A DNA stretch of 64,000 nt from Streptomyces griseoaurantiacus (GTDB lineage: Bacteria > Actinomycetota > Actinomycetes > Streptomycetales > Streptomycetaceae): the NCBI GenBank assembly GCA_014656015.1, contig BNBP01000034.1, forward strand, positions 1 to 64,000, in the 5' to 3' direction. The notes beneath the pieces were generated by a model that ran no database searches, was not told the DNA's origin, and saw only the letters and a list, made by a program, of their open reading frames with translations. Both the position numbers and the translations under genes were made by a program. This document shows, piece after piece, positions 1 through 8,214 of the stretch (positions are counted from its first letter, which is position 1; each line of letters begins with the position of its first letter).

Positions 1-160
1 GCCGCCGTACGGCCGCCACGGCCGCCGCGTCCAGCAGCGCCGCCGGGGCCTCGCGGCCGGGCGGCAGCCCCGGCGGTGTGCGGCGGTCGGTCCCCAGCAG
101 CGCCGTCGTCACCAGCTCCGGCCAGGAGAGCGGGCCGGGAGCGGGGAGAGTGCCACTCAT
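1..160 (-). CDS. DUF5691 family protein, N-terminal part only
   Basis: Only the first 53 codons lie in the window; the gene runs off the left edge. The ATG is at 160, with GGAAGGA about seven bases upstream. The N-terminus reads MSGTLPAPGPLSWPELV and continues with ALLGTDRR, the signature start I associate with DUF5691 proteins. Their biochemical role is unknown. It lies 76 bases downstream of the SWIM-family gene on the same strand, so the two are probably one transcript. They face away from the AAA+/DUF5682/VWA genes. The family assignment is by recognition of a short stretch only. Confidence 0.7.
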   Translation of the reverse strand, partial: MSGTLPAPGPLSWPELVTTALLGTDRRTPPGLPPGREAPAALLDAAAVAAVRR

Positions 161-236
161 GCGCGGTCCTTCCGGTGGGGGGATGACGGGCGGAACGGGG
201 GCAGGACGGCGCGGGGCGGGGCGAGCCGGGGCGGTG

Positions 237-1295
237 TCAGCACAGCGTCACCGCCTCGCCGGGCCCCTCGGGCCAGGCCGTCAGCGGGGTGAAGCCGCGG
301 TGGCCGCACTCGCCGAAGACCGTGACCGGTGCCCCGCCCGAGAGGGCGACCAGCCGCCACAGACCGGAACGGGACCCGGCCGACGTCCGTACGGGCAGCG
401 CCAGGCCGCCCTCCGCTTCGGCCAGTTGCCAGGAGCCCTCCCCGGCCGGGACCGGCACCACGCGGCACAGGGTCACCGGGTACGTCTCCTGCCAGGGATC
501 GTCCCTGAGCGCCTCGCCGTACCGGGCGGCGGCCTCGGCCGGGCCGCAGCCGGGCGGGCGTGCGGCCGAGGGGACGGGATCCGGGAACCGCTCGCCCAGG
601 GCCACCCGGAGCTGACCCGCCCCCGGGTACGCCATCGCTTCCGCGTCCAGCTCCCGCCCCACCGGCAGGGACAGCTCCGGGACGCGCCCTCCGCCCCCGT
701 ACGACAGGACCAGTGCCGTGCGGCCGGACTCTGTGCCGTACAGCCAGATCCGGCGGGTGGTGAGCCTGCCCTCGTACGTGTCGTACCGGGCCAGCACCAG
801 CCAGCGGTCCCGCACCGGCGGGCCCACGGGCGAGGAGGGCAGACCGAGCCGTGAGCGGACCGTGGCCGCGAGTGCCTCCGGCAGGTCCTCGTGGCGCAGC
901 CAGCCCCGGTCGAGCAGATGGAGCAGCGCGCACTCCTCCAGCAGCCGGGCGGGCCAGCCCGGACCCGAAGCCGTCACGGCCCCCAATTCCCGCACCCGGG
1001 CGGCCAGTCCGGGAGCCTGCGCGTCGACCATGCGCGCCGCCGTCTCCTCCCACGGTCCGTACCCCTCCTCCTCGGCGGCCGCCAGGCCCCCGCGCAGGAG
1101 ATCGGCCAGCCGCCGCTCCAGTTCCGTGACCCCCGCCGTGACCCTGGCCGCCCGCTGCTCCGCCCGGCGCCGGGCCGCCCCCGGATCGGCGGGCGGGCCG
1201 GCCGCACCGGGCCCGCCGCCCGCCGCGCGCGCCGCCACGTCGGACACCGGTGCCGGCACCTGGTCCGTCGTCCGGCGCACCCCCGCATCACTCAT
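237..1295 (-). CDS. SWIM-family protein that lacks its SWIM zinc finger (352 aa)
   Basis: From about residue 40 (RRRAEQRAARVTAGVTELE) to the end (GECGHRGFTPLTAWPEGPGE) this matches the body of the streptomycete SWIM zinc-finger proteins that travel with MoxR/VWA genes. Those proteins are usually about 440-450 aa, with an N-terminal CxC...CxH finger. Here the N-terminus goes from a family-like RRTTDQV block at residues 7-13 almost directly into the conserved body. There is no cysteine in the first 100 residues, so the finger seems to have been removed by an in-frame deletion of roughly 70-90 codons. The ATG at 1295 lies 7 nt after a TACGGT -10 box, so the mRNA is probably leaderless. The role is unknown; SWIM domains bind zinc and mediate DNA or protein contacts. 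Confidence 0.75.
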   Translation of the reverse strand: MSDAGVRRTTDQVPAPVSDVAARAAGGGPGAAGPPADPGAARRRAEQRAARVTAGVTELERRLADLLRGGLAAAEEEGYGPWEETAARMVDAQAPGLAARVRELGAVTASGPGWPARLLEECALLHLLDRGWLRHEDLPEALAATVRSRLGLPSSPVGPPVRDRWLVLARYDTYEGRLTTRRIWLYGTESGRTALVLSYGGGGRVPELSLPVGRELDAEAMAYPGAGQLRVALGERFPDPVPSAARPPGCGPAEAAARYGEALRDDPWQETYPVTLCRVVPVPAGEGSWQLAEAEGGLALPVRTSAGSRSGLWRLVALSGGAPVTVFGECGHRGFTPLTAWPEGPGEAVTLC

Positions 1296-1302
1296 GCACC
1301 CG

Positions 1303-1325
1303 ACCGTAGATCCCCCCACTGACAA
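1303..1325 (-). promoter_or_regulatory. PafBC/RecA-NDp-like promoter of the SWIM-family gene
   Basis: On the minus strand TTGTCAGTG (1325-1317) is followed by eight bases and then TACGGT (1308-1303). This is a full match to tTGTCRgtg-N8-TAnnnT, the LexA-independent DNA-damage promoter element described in mycobacteria and activated by PafBC. The ATG starts 7 nt after the -10 box, which implies a leaderless transcript. Function here is inferred from the match. Confidence 0.7.
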
Positions 1326-1361
1326 TCCACCCCGTGAGTGCGTTCGCGCAGGTCAGAGCGA

Positions 1362-1384
1362 TTGTCAGTGGGGTGGTGCAGGGT
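1362..1384 (+). promoter_or_regulatory. PafBC/RecA-NDp-like promoter of the AAA+ operon
   Basis: TTGTCAGTG (1362-1370), eight bases, then CAGGGT (1379-1384): one mismatch (C for T) to the TAnnnT half of the damage-promoter consensus. Together with the opposite promoter it forms a perfect 14-bp inverted repeat, 1314-1327 against 1360-1373, with a 32-bp centre. The divergent genes therefore share one symmetric control region. Confidence 0.6.
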
Positions 1385-1426
1385 GGGGACCAGATCGGAC
1401 CGGCCGAGCTGGAGGGGGACCTGCCC

Positions 1427-2581
1427 ATGCCTGCGCCCGAGGAAGCCACGACCGCCGCGCACGCGGGAACGGACGACGACAACGTGCACGCGACCAGGGC
1501 CGCCGAGGTCCTGCGGCCGCACGCCGAGGAGGCCTTCGCCGAGGAGCTCGCCGCGCTGGCCGCGCGGGACGACCGCCCGCGTCCGCCCCGCTGGCGGCTG
1601 TCCCCGTGGGCCGTGGTCACGTATCTGCTCGGCGGCACCCTGACGGACGGCACGGTGATCACACCGAAGTACGTGGGCCCGCGCCGCCTCGTCGAGGTCG
1701 CCGTCTCCACTCTCGCCACCGACCGCGCGCTGCTGCTGCTCGGGGTGCCCGGCACCGCCAAGACGTGGCTGTCGGAGCATCTCGCCGCGGCCGTGAGCGG
1801 CGACTCGACGCTGCTGGTGCAGGGCACCGCGGGCACCCCGGAGGAGGCGATCCGCTACGGCTGGAACTACGCGCAGCTCCTGGCGCGCGGCCCCAGTCGG
1901 GAGGCGCTGGTGCCGAGCCCGGTGATGCGCGCGATGGCCGGGGGGACGACCGCCCGCGTCGAGGAACTGACCCGCGTCCCGGCGGACGTCCAGGACTCGC
2001 TGATCACCATCCTGTCCGAGAAGACCCTGCCGATACCGGAGTTGGGGGAGGAGGTGCAGGCCGTCCGCGGCTTCAACCTCATCGCCACGGCCAACGACCG
2101 CGACCGCGGGGTCAACGAACTCTCCAGCGCCCTGCGCCGCCGCTTCAACACGGTGGTGCTGCCCCTGCCGGAGTCCGCCGAGGCCGAGGTGGAGATCGTC
2201 ACCCGGCGGGTCGACCAGATCGGCCGCGCCCTCGACCTGCCCCCGGCACCCGAGGGCATCGACGAGATCCGGCGCGTCGTCACCGTCTTCCGCGAACTGC
2301 GTGAGGGCATCACGGCGGACGGCCGGACGAAGCTGAAGTCGCCCGGCGGCACGCTGTCCACCGCCGAGGCCATCTCCGTGGTCACCGGCGGGCTCAGCCT
2401 GGCCGCCCACTTCGGTGACGGCGTGCTGCGCCCGGACGACGTCGCCGCAGGCGTCCTGGGCGCCGTCGTCCGGGACCCGGCGGCCGACCGCGTGGCCTGG
2501 CGGGAGTACCTGGAGACGGTCGTGCGGGAACGGGAGGGGTGGGCGGACTTCTACCGGGCCTGCCGGGAGGTGGGCCCATGA
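1427..2581 (+). CDS. MoxR-type AAA+ ATPase (384 aa)
   Basis: The Walker A motif GVPGTAKT is at residues 106-113, sensor 1 is in NLIATAND near 217-224, and the arginine-finger region SSALRRRF is near 233-240. This is the MoxR layout, an ATP-driven remodelling chaperone that normally works with a VWA protein such as the one encoded two genes downstream. At the usual Walker B position the protein reads RVEELTRV rather than a hydrophobic strand ending in DE. The ATG at 1427 is chosen because GGAGGGGG lies 8 nt upstream and the promoter at 1362-1384 excludes the in-frame GTG at 1334. The stop overlaps the next start (ATGA). Confidence 0.9.
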   Translation: MPAPEEATTAAHAGTDDDNVHATRAAEVLRPHAEEAFAEELAALAARDDRPRPPRWRLSPWAVVTYLLGGTLTDGTVITPKYVGPRRLVEVAVSTLATDRALLLLGVPGTAKTWLSEHLAAAVSGDSTLLVQGTAGTPEEAIRYGWNYAQLLARGPSREALVPSPVMRAMAGGTTARVEELTRVPADVQDSLITILSEKTLPIPELGEEVQAVRGFNLIATANDRDRGVNELSSALRRRFNTVVLPLPESAEAEVEIVTRRVDQIGRALDLPPAPEGIDEIRRVVTVFRELREGITADGRTKLKSPGGTLSTAEAISVVTGGLSLAAHFGDGVLRPDDVAAGVLGAVVRDPAADRVAWREYLETVVREREGWADFYRACREVGP

Positions 2582-5028
2582 GCGGAGGGGGACCGCTGCT
2601 GCTCGGCGTGCGCCACCACGGGCCGGGCTCGGCGCGTGCGGTGCGGGCCGCGCTCACGGCGGCGGAACCCGGGACGGTGCTGATCGAGGGGCCGCCGGAG
2701 GCGGATCCGCTGATCCCGCTCGCGGCGGACGGGACGATGCGGCCGCCGGTCGCGCTGCTCGCCCACGCGGTGGACGAACCGGGACGCTCGGCGTTCTGGC
2801 CGCTGGCCGAGTTCTCCCCGGAGTGGGTGGCCCTGCGCTGGGCGCTGGAACACGGGGTGCCCGCCCGCTTCATCGACCTGCCGGCCGCGCACACCCTGGT
2901 GTGGGGCCGGGACACGAACTTCACAGACGGCACAGGCGACACAGACGGCACAGACGCCCCGAACGGTGACGGCGACGGAGACGGCAGCCCGGTCCCCGAC
3001 GAGGCCGCGCGCGTGCGGGTGGACCCGCTCGCCGTGCTCGCCGACGCGGCCGGGTACGACGACCCGGAGCGCTGGTGGGAGGACGCGGTCGAGCACCGGG
3101 GCGGGACGAGGGACCCCCTCGCGCCGTTCGCGGCGCTCGACGAGGCGATGACCGCGCTCCGCGAGACCTACGGCGACGGCGGGCACCCGCGGGACCTGGT
3201 GCGCGAGGCCCACATGCGGATCCAGGTGCGGGCGGCGGTCAGGGAGTTCGGGGACTCCGTGGCCGTGGTCTGCGGGGCCTGGCACGTTCCGGCGCTGCGG
3301 GAGCGCACCACCCTCGCCGCCGACCGGGCCCTGGTGAGGGGCCTGCCCCGGGTGAGGACCGACATGACGTGGGTGCCGTGGACCCACCGCCGGCTCTCCC
3401 GGGCGGGCGGCTACGGCGCGGGCATCGAGTCGCCCGGCTGGTACGGGCACCTGTTCGCGGCCCCGGACCGGCCCGTCGAGCGGTGGCTGACCGAGGTCGC
3501 CGGGCTCCTGCGGGCCGAGGACCGGCTCGTCTCGTCCGCGGACGTCATCGAGGCCGTACGGCTCGCCGAGACGCTCGCCGTGCTGCGCGGCCGCCCCCTG
3601 CCCGGGCTCACCGAGACGCTCGACGCGGCACGGGCGGTGCTGTGCGAGGGCTCGGACGTGCCACTGGCGCTGGTGCGGGACCGGCTCGTGGTGGGGGACG
3701 TACTGGGCCGGGTGCCCGCGTCGGCGCCCGCCGTGCCGCTGCGGCGCGACCTCGACCGGGAGCAGCGGCGGCTGCGCCTGAAGCCCGAACCGTCGGCGCG
3801 CGAGGTGGAACTGGACCTGCGCAAGGAGACCGACGCCGGGCGCGGCCGGCTGCTGCACCGGCTGCGGCTGCTGGGCGTCGACTGGGGCCGGCCCGTGGAC
3901 GGGCGCGGGAGCACGGGCACCTTCCGGGAGACCTGGCGGCTGCGCTGGGAGCCCGAACTGGAGGTGCGGGTCGCCGAGGCGGGGATCTGGGGCACCACGG
4001 TGCTCGCGGCCGCGACCGCCAGGGCCGAGTCGGACGCGCTGTCCGCGCCGGGACTCGCCGAGGTCACCGCCCTCGCCGAACGGTGCCTGCTCGCCGGGCT
4101 CCCGGAGGCGCTGCCGGTGGTGACGAGGATGCTCGTCGACCGCGCGGCGCTCGACACCGACGTCGGCCACCTCGCCCAGGCGCTGCCCGCCCTCGTCCGC
4201 TCCCTGCGGTACGGCGATGTGCGCGGCACGGACACGGCGGCCCTGGCCGAGGTCGCCGGTGGCCTCGCCGAGCGGGTCTTCATCGGCCTCCCGCCCGCCT
4301 GCGCCGCGCTCGACGCCGAGGCCGCGGCGGAGATGCGGCGGCATGTCGACGCCGTGCACGGGGCGGTGGCCCTGCTCGGTGAGGGAACCGGACCGCCACC
4401 CTCCGGCCGCGGTGGTCTGCGCCGGCGTTGGTACGGGGTACTGCGCGTGCTGTCGGCGCGGGACACGTGCGCGGGGATCGTGCGCGGCCGCGCGGTGCGG
4501 CTGCTCCTCGACGAGGGGGAACTGGACGAGGGCGAGGCCGCCCGGCTGATGGGGCTCGTCCTGTCCCCCGGCACCCCGCCCGCCGACGCCGCCGCGTGGA
4601 TCGAGGGATTCCTCGGCGGGGGCTCCGGCGGCGGACTGCTCCTCGTGCACGACGAGCGGCTGCGGGGCCTGGTCGACGCCTGGCTGACGGCGGTCCCGGA
4701 CAGCGCCTTCGAGGACGTACTGCCCCTGCTGCGGCGCACGTTCGCGGCCTACGAGGCGGGAGTGCGCAGAACGCTCGGCGAGCTGGTGCGGCGCGGTCCA
4801 GGGGCGCGGGGGAGCGCCGTCCACCCGGGTGCGGGCGCCCCGGGGTTCGGGGACGGCTTCGACAGCGGGCGCGCGGACGCCGTACTGCCGGTGCTGGGCC
4901 TCCTCCTCGGCACGGCGGAGGCGGACGAGGCCGGGGCGGGAGACGGTGAGGGACACGGACCCTCGCCCCACGACGGACGGAAGGCCGACGAGAGATCACC
5001 GGAAGACATGGGGGAGGCGCTGACGTGA
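2578..5028 (+). CDS. DUF5682 family protein (816 aa), possible TraB/EreA-like N-terminal domain
   Basis: This large soluble protein has no signal or membrane segment. The N-terminus has GVRHHGPGSARAV, then an IEGPPEAD block, and near residue 240 GAWHVPAL. An early H, an E in EGP and a later GxxH recall the TraB/erythromycin-esterase-like fold, so a hydrolase-like domain is inferred, not shown. An acidic Gly/Asp/Thr insert near residues 113-140 comes from short tandem DNA repeats (about 2922-2960). The second half is helical. The start overlaps the AAA+ stop (ATGA) and the end overlaps the VWA start (GTGA), so the three are translationally coupled. I recognise the family as DUF5682, whose function is unknown. 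Confidence 0.8.
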   Translation: MSGGGPLLLGVRHHGPGSARAVRAALTAAEPGTVLIEGPPEADPLIPLAADGTMRPPVALLAHAVDEPGRSAFWPLAEFSPEWVALRWALEHGVPARFIDLPAAHTLVWGRDTNFTDGTGDTDGTDAPNGDGDGDGSPVPDEAARVRVDPLAVLADAAGYDDPERWWEDAVEHRGGTRDPLAPFAALDEAMTALRETYGDGGHPRDLVREAHMRIQVRAAVREFGDSVAVVCGAWHVPALRERTTLAADRALVRGLPRVRTDMTWVPWTHRRLSRAGGYGAGIESPGWYGHLFAAPDRPVERWLTEVAGLLRAEDRLVSSADVIEAVRLAETLAVLRGRPLPGLTETLDAARAVLCEGSDVPLALVRDRLVVGDVLGRVPASAPAVPLRRDLDREQRRLRLKPEPSAREVELDLRKETDAGRGRLLHRLRLLGVDWGRPVDGRGSTGTFRETWRLRWEPELEVRVAEAGIWGTTVLAAATARAESDALSAPGLAEVTALAERCLLAGLPEALPVVTRMLVDRAALDTDVGHLAQALPALVRSLRYGDVRGTDTAALAEVAGGLAERVFIGLPPACAALDAEAAAEMRRHVDAVHGAVALLGEGTGPPPSGRGGLRRRWYGVLRVLSARDTCAGIVRGRAVRLLLDEGELDEGEAARLMGLVLSPGTPPADAAAWIEGFLGGGSGGGLLLVHDERLRGLVDAWLTAVPDSAFEDVLPLLRRTFAAYEAGVRRTLGELVRRGPGARGSAVHPGAGAPGFGDGFDSGRADAVLPVLGLLLGTAEADEAGAGDGEGHGPSPHDGRKADERSPEDMGEALT

Positions 5029-6248
5029 CACCGGACCAGGAGGGGACGCCGGCCCGGGACGCGGCGGAGGAACGGCTGCGGCGGTGGCGGCTCGTGCTGG
5101 GCGGGGGCGCGGCGGACGGCACCGGGCACGGCCTCGGCGGACGGGACGCCGCGATGGACGGCGCCCTGACCTCGCTCTACGGGACGGCGGAGAAACCGGC
5201 GGCGGGCCGGGACCGTTCGGCGGGGCTGGGGGCGTCCGCGCCCTCGGTCGCCCGGTGGCTCGGGGACATACGGACGTACTTCCCGGCCTCCGTGGTGCGG
5301 GTGATGCAGCGCGACGCCATCGACCGGCTCGGCCTGGCCGCACTGCTGCTGGAGCCGGAGATGCTGGAGGCCGCGGAGGCGGACGTCCATCTCGTCGGCA
5401 CCCTGCTCTCCCTCAACAAGGCGATGCCGGAGACGACGAGGGAGACGGCACGGGCGGTGGTGCGCAAGGTCGTGGCGGACCTGGAGGAGCGGCTGGCCAC
5501 CCGGACCCGGGCCGCGCTCACCGGTGCGCTCGACCGCAGTGCCCGGGTCGCCCGGCCCCGCCACCAGGACATCGACTGGAACCGGACGATCGCGGCCAAC
5601 CTCAAGCACTACCTGCCCGAGCACGGCACGGTCGTGCCGGAACGGCTCCTCGGGCACGGGCGGGCGGCGAGGTCGGTGCAGAGGGAGGTCGTCCTGTGCA
5701 TCGACCAGTCGGGCTCGATGGCCCCGTCCCTCGTGTACGCCTCCGTCTTCGGGGCCGTGCTGGCGTCCATGCGGTCGATCGCCACGCGGCTCGTCGTCTT
5801 CGACACGGCGGTGGCCGATCTGACCGACCGGCTCGACGATCCGGTCGACGTCCTCTTCGGTACGCGGCTCGGCGGCGGCACGGACATCAACAGGGCCCTG
5901 GCGTACTGCCAGTCGCGCATCACCCGCCCCGCCGACACCGTCGTGGTCCTCATCAGCGACCTCTACGAGGGAGGGATACGCAACGAGATGCTGAAGCGGG
6001 TGGCGGCGATGCGGGCCTCGGGGGTGCGGTTCGTGGCGTTGCTCGCGCTGTCCGACGAGGGGGCGCCCGCCTACGACCGTGAGCACGCGGCGGCCCTGGC
6101 GGCGCTGGGCGCCCCGGCCTTCGCGTGCACGCCCGAACTCTTCCCCGAGGTGATGGCGGCGGCCATCGAGAAACGCCCGCTGCCGGTCCCGGACGTGGGC
6201 TGGGAGGAGGGCGGCGAGGAGAACGGCAGGGCCCGTTCCGGGTGGTGA
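5025..6248 (+). CDS. VWA-domain protein, partner of the MoxR ATPase (407 aa)
   Basis: The MIDAS motif DxSxS is D227-Q-S229-G-S231 (in CIDQSGSM), followed by the TRLGGGTDIN threonine loop and the LISDLYEGG aspartate. All three metal-binding elements are present, so the domain should bind Mg2+ and a partner protein. The N-terminal 200 residues are helical, with no signal or membrane segment, so it acts in the cytoplasm. MoxR ATPases usually remodel or load a VWA partner. The GTG start overlaps the DUF5682 stop, with GGGGAGG upstream. It closes the three-gene operon. Confidence 0.9.
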   Translation: MTPDQEGTPARDAAEERLRRWRLVLGGGAADGTGHGLGGRDAAMDGALTSLYGTAEKPAAGRDRSAGLGASAPSVARWLGDIRTYFPASVVRVMQRDAIDRLGLAALLLEPEMLEAAEADVHLVGTLLSLNKAMPETTRETARAVVRKVVADLEERLATRTRAALTGALDRSARVARPRHQDIDWNRTIAANLKHYLPEHGTVVPERLLGHGRAARSVQREVVLCIDQSGSMAPSLVYASVFGAVLASMRSIATRLVVFDTAVADLTDRLDDPVDVLFGTRLGGGTDINRALAYCQSRITRPADTVVVLISDLYEGGIRNEMLKRVAAMRASGVRFVALLALSDEGAPAYDREHAAALAALGAPAFACTPELFPEVMAAAIEKRPLPVPDVGWEEGGEENGRARSGW

Positions 6249-6344
6249 CGGGGGCTTGCGCGGGCTGCGGAGCCTCGTGCGAGGATCGTTGCCCCTTCGT
6301 CCCTGTCCCTCCTGTCCCGTCCGCCTCACGGAGGCCGTCCCGCC

Positions 6345-7646
6345 GTGGTTCCGCCCGCCGCGCCGCATTCCGCCGGTGCCGTCCTGCGCCTCGTGCGCAC
6401 GGCGGCGGGTCGGCGCGTGCTCCAACTGGCGCTGCTGGTGGGCGGGTTGGCGGTGCTGGGACTTCTGGGCGGAGGGCGGGCCCAGGCGGCGGACGGCGGT
6501 GGGAGCACCCCGGCGACGGCGGCGGGCGTCACCTCGACCGTGGAGCGGACGGTCGCGAGGGCCGCCGCGCTCACGGACGCGCACCCGGCGGTGGCCGGCG
6601 GGGACGGCCCCGGCGGGGCACCGGGCGCGAGGCACGCGTCCGAGGTGCCGCGTGATCCGGACGCGTCCTCCGCACCCCGCGAACCTCGCCGACCCGACGG
6701 CCTCCGCGGGCCCGGCCGCGCGGGCAACACGGCCCACGCGGGGCACACGGCCCACGCCGTACGGACGGCCCACGCCGTACGGACGGCCCACGCGGCAGAG
6801 GTGGTCCCCCCGGCCCACCCGGCACCCGCACCGCGCGCGGTGCGGTCGGTGAGGGGTGACGGCGGTGGCGGCGGTGACACGGACGGCGCTGTGCGGCGCG
6901 TGATCCGGACCGTCGCCGACGGGCCCGTGCGCCCGGTGGCGGAGCAGGCCGTGGGCCGGGTCGGCGGAGTCGTCGAGGCGGCCGCCGGAGCGCCGGGGGG
7001 CACGGCGGGGCAGTGGCCGCCGGCCTCCGCACTGCCCCTGCCCCGGGTGACGTTGCCGTCCCTTTCCCTCGTCCCGCCGGGCCCCTCCTCCCCGGCCGAC
7101 CCGCGCCCGGTGCCCGACCCGCACGTACTGCCCGGCCGGTCCGGGGCGCCCCCGGGGGCCGTACAGAAGCAGTCCCCCTCGTCCGCGCCCGGCGGGCGGG
7201 CCCTGGCGCACACCGCGAAGGAACCGTGGCCCCGGTGGGCTGGTGGGCCGGCCGATCCGGCGGCCACGGGCGGCGAGGACCGTACGGCGGCCTCGGGCGA
7301 CCTCGCCGGGCAGCGGCGCACCGTGCCGCTCCCCCTGCCCCGGCCGCCCGGCGGGGACCCGTCCGGGCTGCTGGGGGAGCGGTCCCTCGTCGACAACGGC
7401 GGCCCCCGGCACGCCGATCCGCACGCGGTGGCCGTCCGGCAGCGGGTGCTGCCGCGCCTCGCGCCCGGGGCCCTCGCGAAACATCCCGCCGAGGACGTCC
7501 GGCACAGGAGCGGGGAGGTGCCGAGCCCTCCGGGCCGGGACCTGCGGGAGGCCGCCCGGCAGAGGCCCCGGCCTCCGGTTCCCGGCCCCGTGCGCGTCCG
7601 GCCGCCCTGCGGGGCCGTGCGCGGGTCCGCTCCCTCTTCCTCCTGA
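6345..7646 (+). CDS. Secreted low-complexity protein (433 aa)
   Basis: The N-terminus has a positively charged region, a hydrophobic core (LQLALLVGGLAVLGLLGG) and AQA/AD, a signal peptide with probable cleavage near residue 48. The rest is rich in Pro, Ala, Gly and Arg with few aromatics and no recognised domain. Repeats TAHAVRTAHAVRTAHA near residue 140 come from an 18-bp tandem repeat (about 6745-6795). The GTG start at 6345 has GGAGG about 10 nt upstream. I recall similar secreted proteins just before sucC in other streptomycetes, but no function is known. The coding frame is supported by strong third-position GC and the signal peptide. Confidence 0.65.
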   Translation: MVPPAAPHSAGAVLRLVRTAAGRRVLQLALLVGGLAVLGLLGGGRAQAADGGGSTPATAAGVTSTVERTVARAAALTDAHPAVAGGDGPGGAPGARHASEVPRDPDASSAPREPRRPDGLRGPGRAGNTAHAGHTAHAVRTAHAVRTAHAAEVVPPAHPAPAPRAVRSVRGDGGGGGDTDGAVRRVIRTVADGPVRPVAEQAVGRVGGVVEAAAGAPGGTAGQWPPASALPLPRVTLPSLSLVPPGPSSPADPRPVPDPHVLPGRSGAPPGAVQKQSPSSAPGGRALAHTAKEPWPRWAGGPADPAATGGEDRTAASGDLAGQRRTVPLPLPRPPGGDPSGLLGERSLVDNGGPRHADPHAVAVRQRVLPRLAPGALAKHPAEDVRHRSGEVPSPPGRDLREAARQRPRPPVPGPVRVRPPCGAVRGSAPSSS

Positions 7647-7771
7647 CGTCCGGCGATCCGGCGCCTCTGCCGGGGTGCAACCGGCGGCGGGGGACGTGGC
7701 GTCCCCGAGCGAACACGGCTTCGGCCCGCCCACGCCGGCACCCGCCCCCGACCGCCCCTTCCCATCCCGGC

Positions 7772-7803
7772 GACCGGCCGACCGGCCGACCGGCCGACCG
7801 GCC
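7772..7803. repeat. Four perfect tandem copies of GACCGGCC
   Basis: An 8-bp unit repeated four times head to tail in intergenic DNA, flanked by degenerate copies. The unit contains CCGG/GGCC, so the whole block is also rich in short palindromes. No function is apparent. Confidence 0.85.
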
Positions 7804-8050
7804 GCTCGACCGCCGTCCCGGCCGACCGCCTGATCGGACACGTGCGGACCGGACGCGTGCGCACCGGGCACGTGTGCACCGGCCGCAAGCGAACCGGCCG
7901 TCTCTCGTCCGGCGGCCGCGTGTCGACCGACCCGGGCCGGACACGAGAGAAGAACCGCGGCGCCCTCGCGCCGCCCCGAAGCTCCACAGGAATCCGGCCC
8001 GGACGGCCGAAAGCCGTCGGAACCGTCCGGGCCGGATCCCTGCGGACGGG

Positions 8051-8080
8051 GCGGGGCCCCCTTGGGGAAGGGGGCCCCGC
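8051..8080 (+). terminator. Hairpin terminator, 13-bp perfect stem
   Basis: The arms 8051-8063 and 8068-8080 are perfect reverse complements around a GGGG loop. No U-tract follows, as is usual in Streptomyces. It probably ends transcription from the upstream region. Confidence 0.65.
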
Positions 8081-8125
8081 CCCGCGCCCTCGACGGGTCG
8101 TCACCTCCCGCGGGGCGCTGAACAG

Positions 8126-8159
8126 GGCCTCACCGGGCCAACCCCAGCCCGGTGAGGCC
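8126..8159 (+). terminator. Hairpin terminator, 13-bp perfect stem followed by TTT
   Basis: GGCCTCACCGGGC (8126-8138) pairs perfectly with 8147-8159 across an 8-nt loop; a short T run follows. Together with the hairpin at 8051 it insulates sucC from upstream transcription. Confidence 0.7.
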
Positions 8160-8198
8160 TTTCTCCCGCGGCACGCCGTGCCAGTAGGTCAGGCATCA

Positions 8199-8214
8199 TG
8201 TGACAGGTATCACC
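8199..8214. promoter_or_regulatory. CRP-like palindrome upstream of sucC
   Basis: TGTGA-CAGGTA-TCACC. It contains the perfect 4-bp inverted repeat GTGA-N6-TCAC and matches nine of ten bases of the classical TGTGA-N6-TCACA CRP site. Streptomyces has a Crp homologue, and the site lies about 180 bp before a TCA-cycle operon. Regulation is inferred only. Confidence 0.35.

Noticed and set aside
4749..8104. Minus-strand frames of 450-1040 codons under the VWA and secreted-protein genes
   Set aside because: Arg/Pro/Gly-rich antisense translations with no family features; the opposite strand carries recognisable domains.
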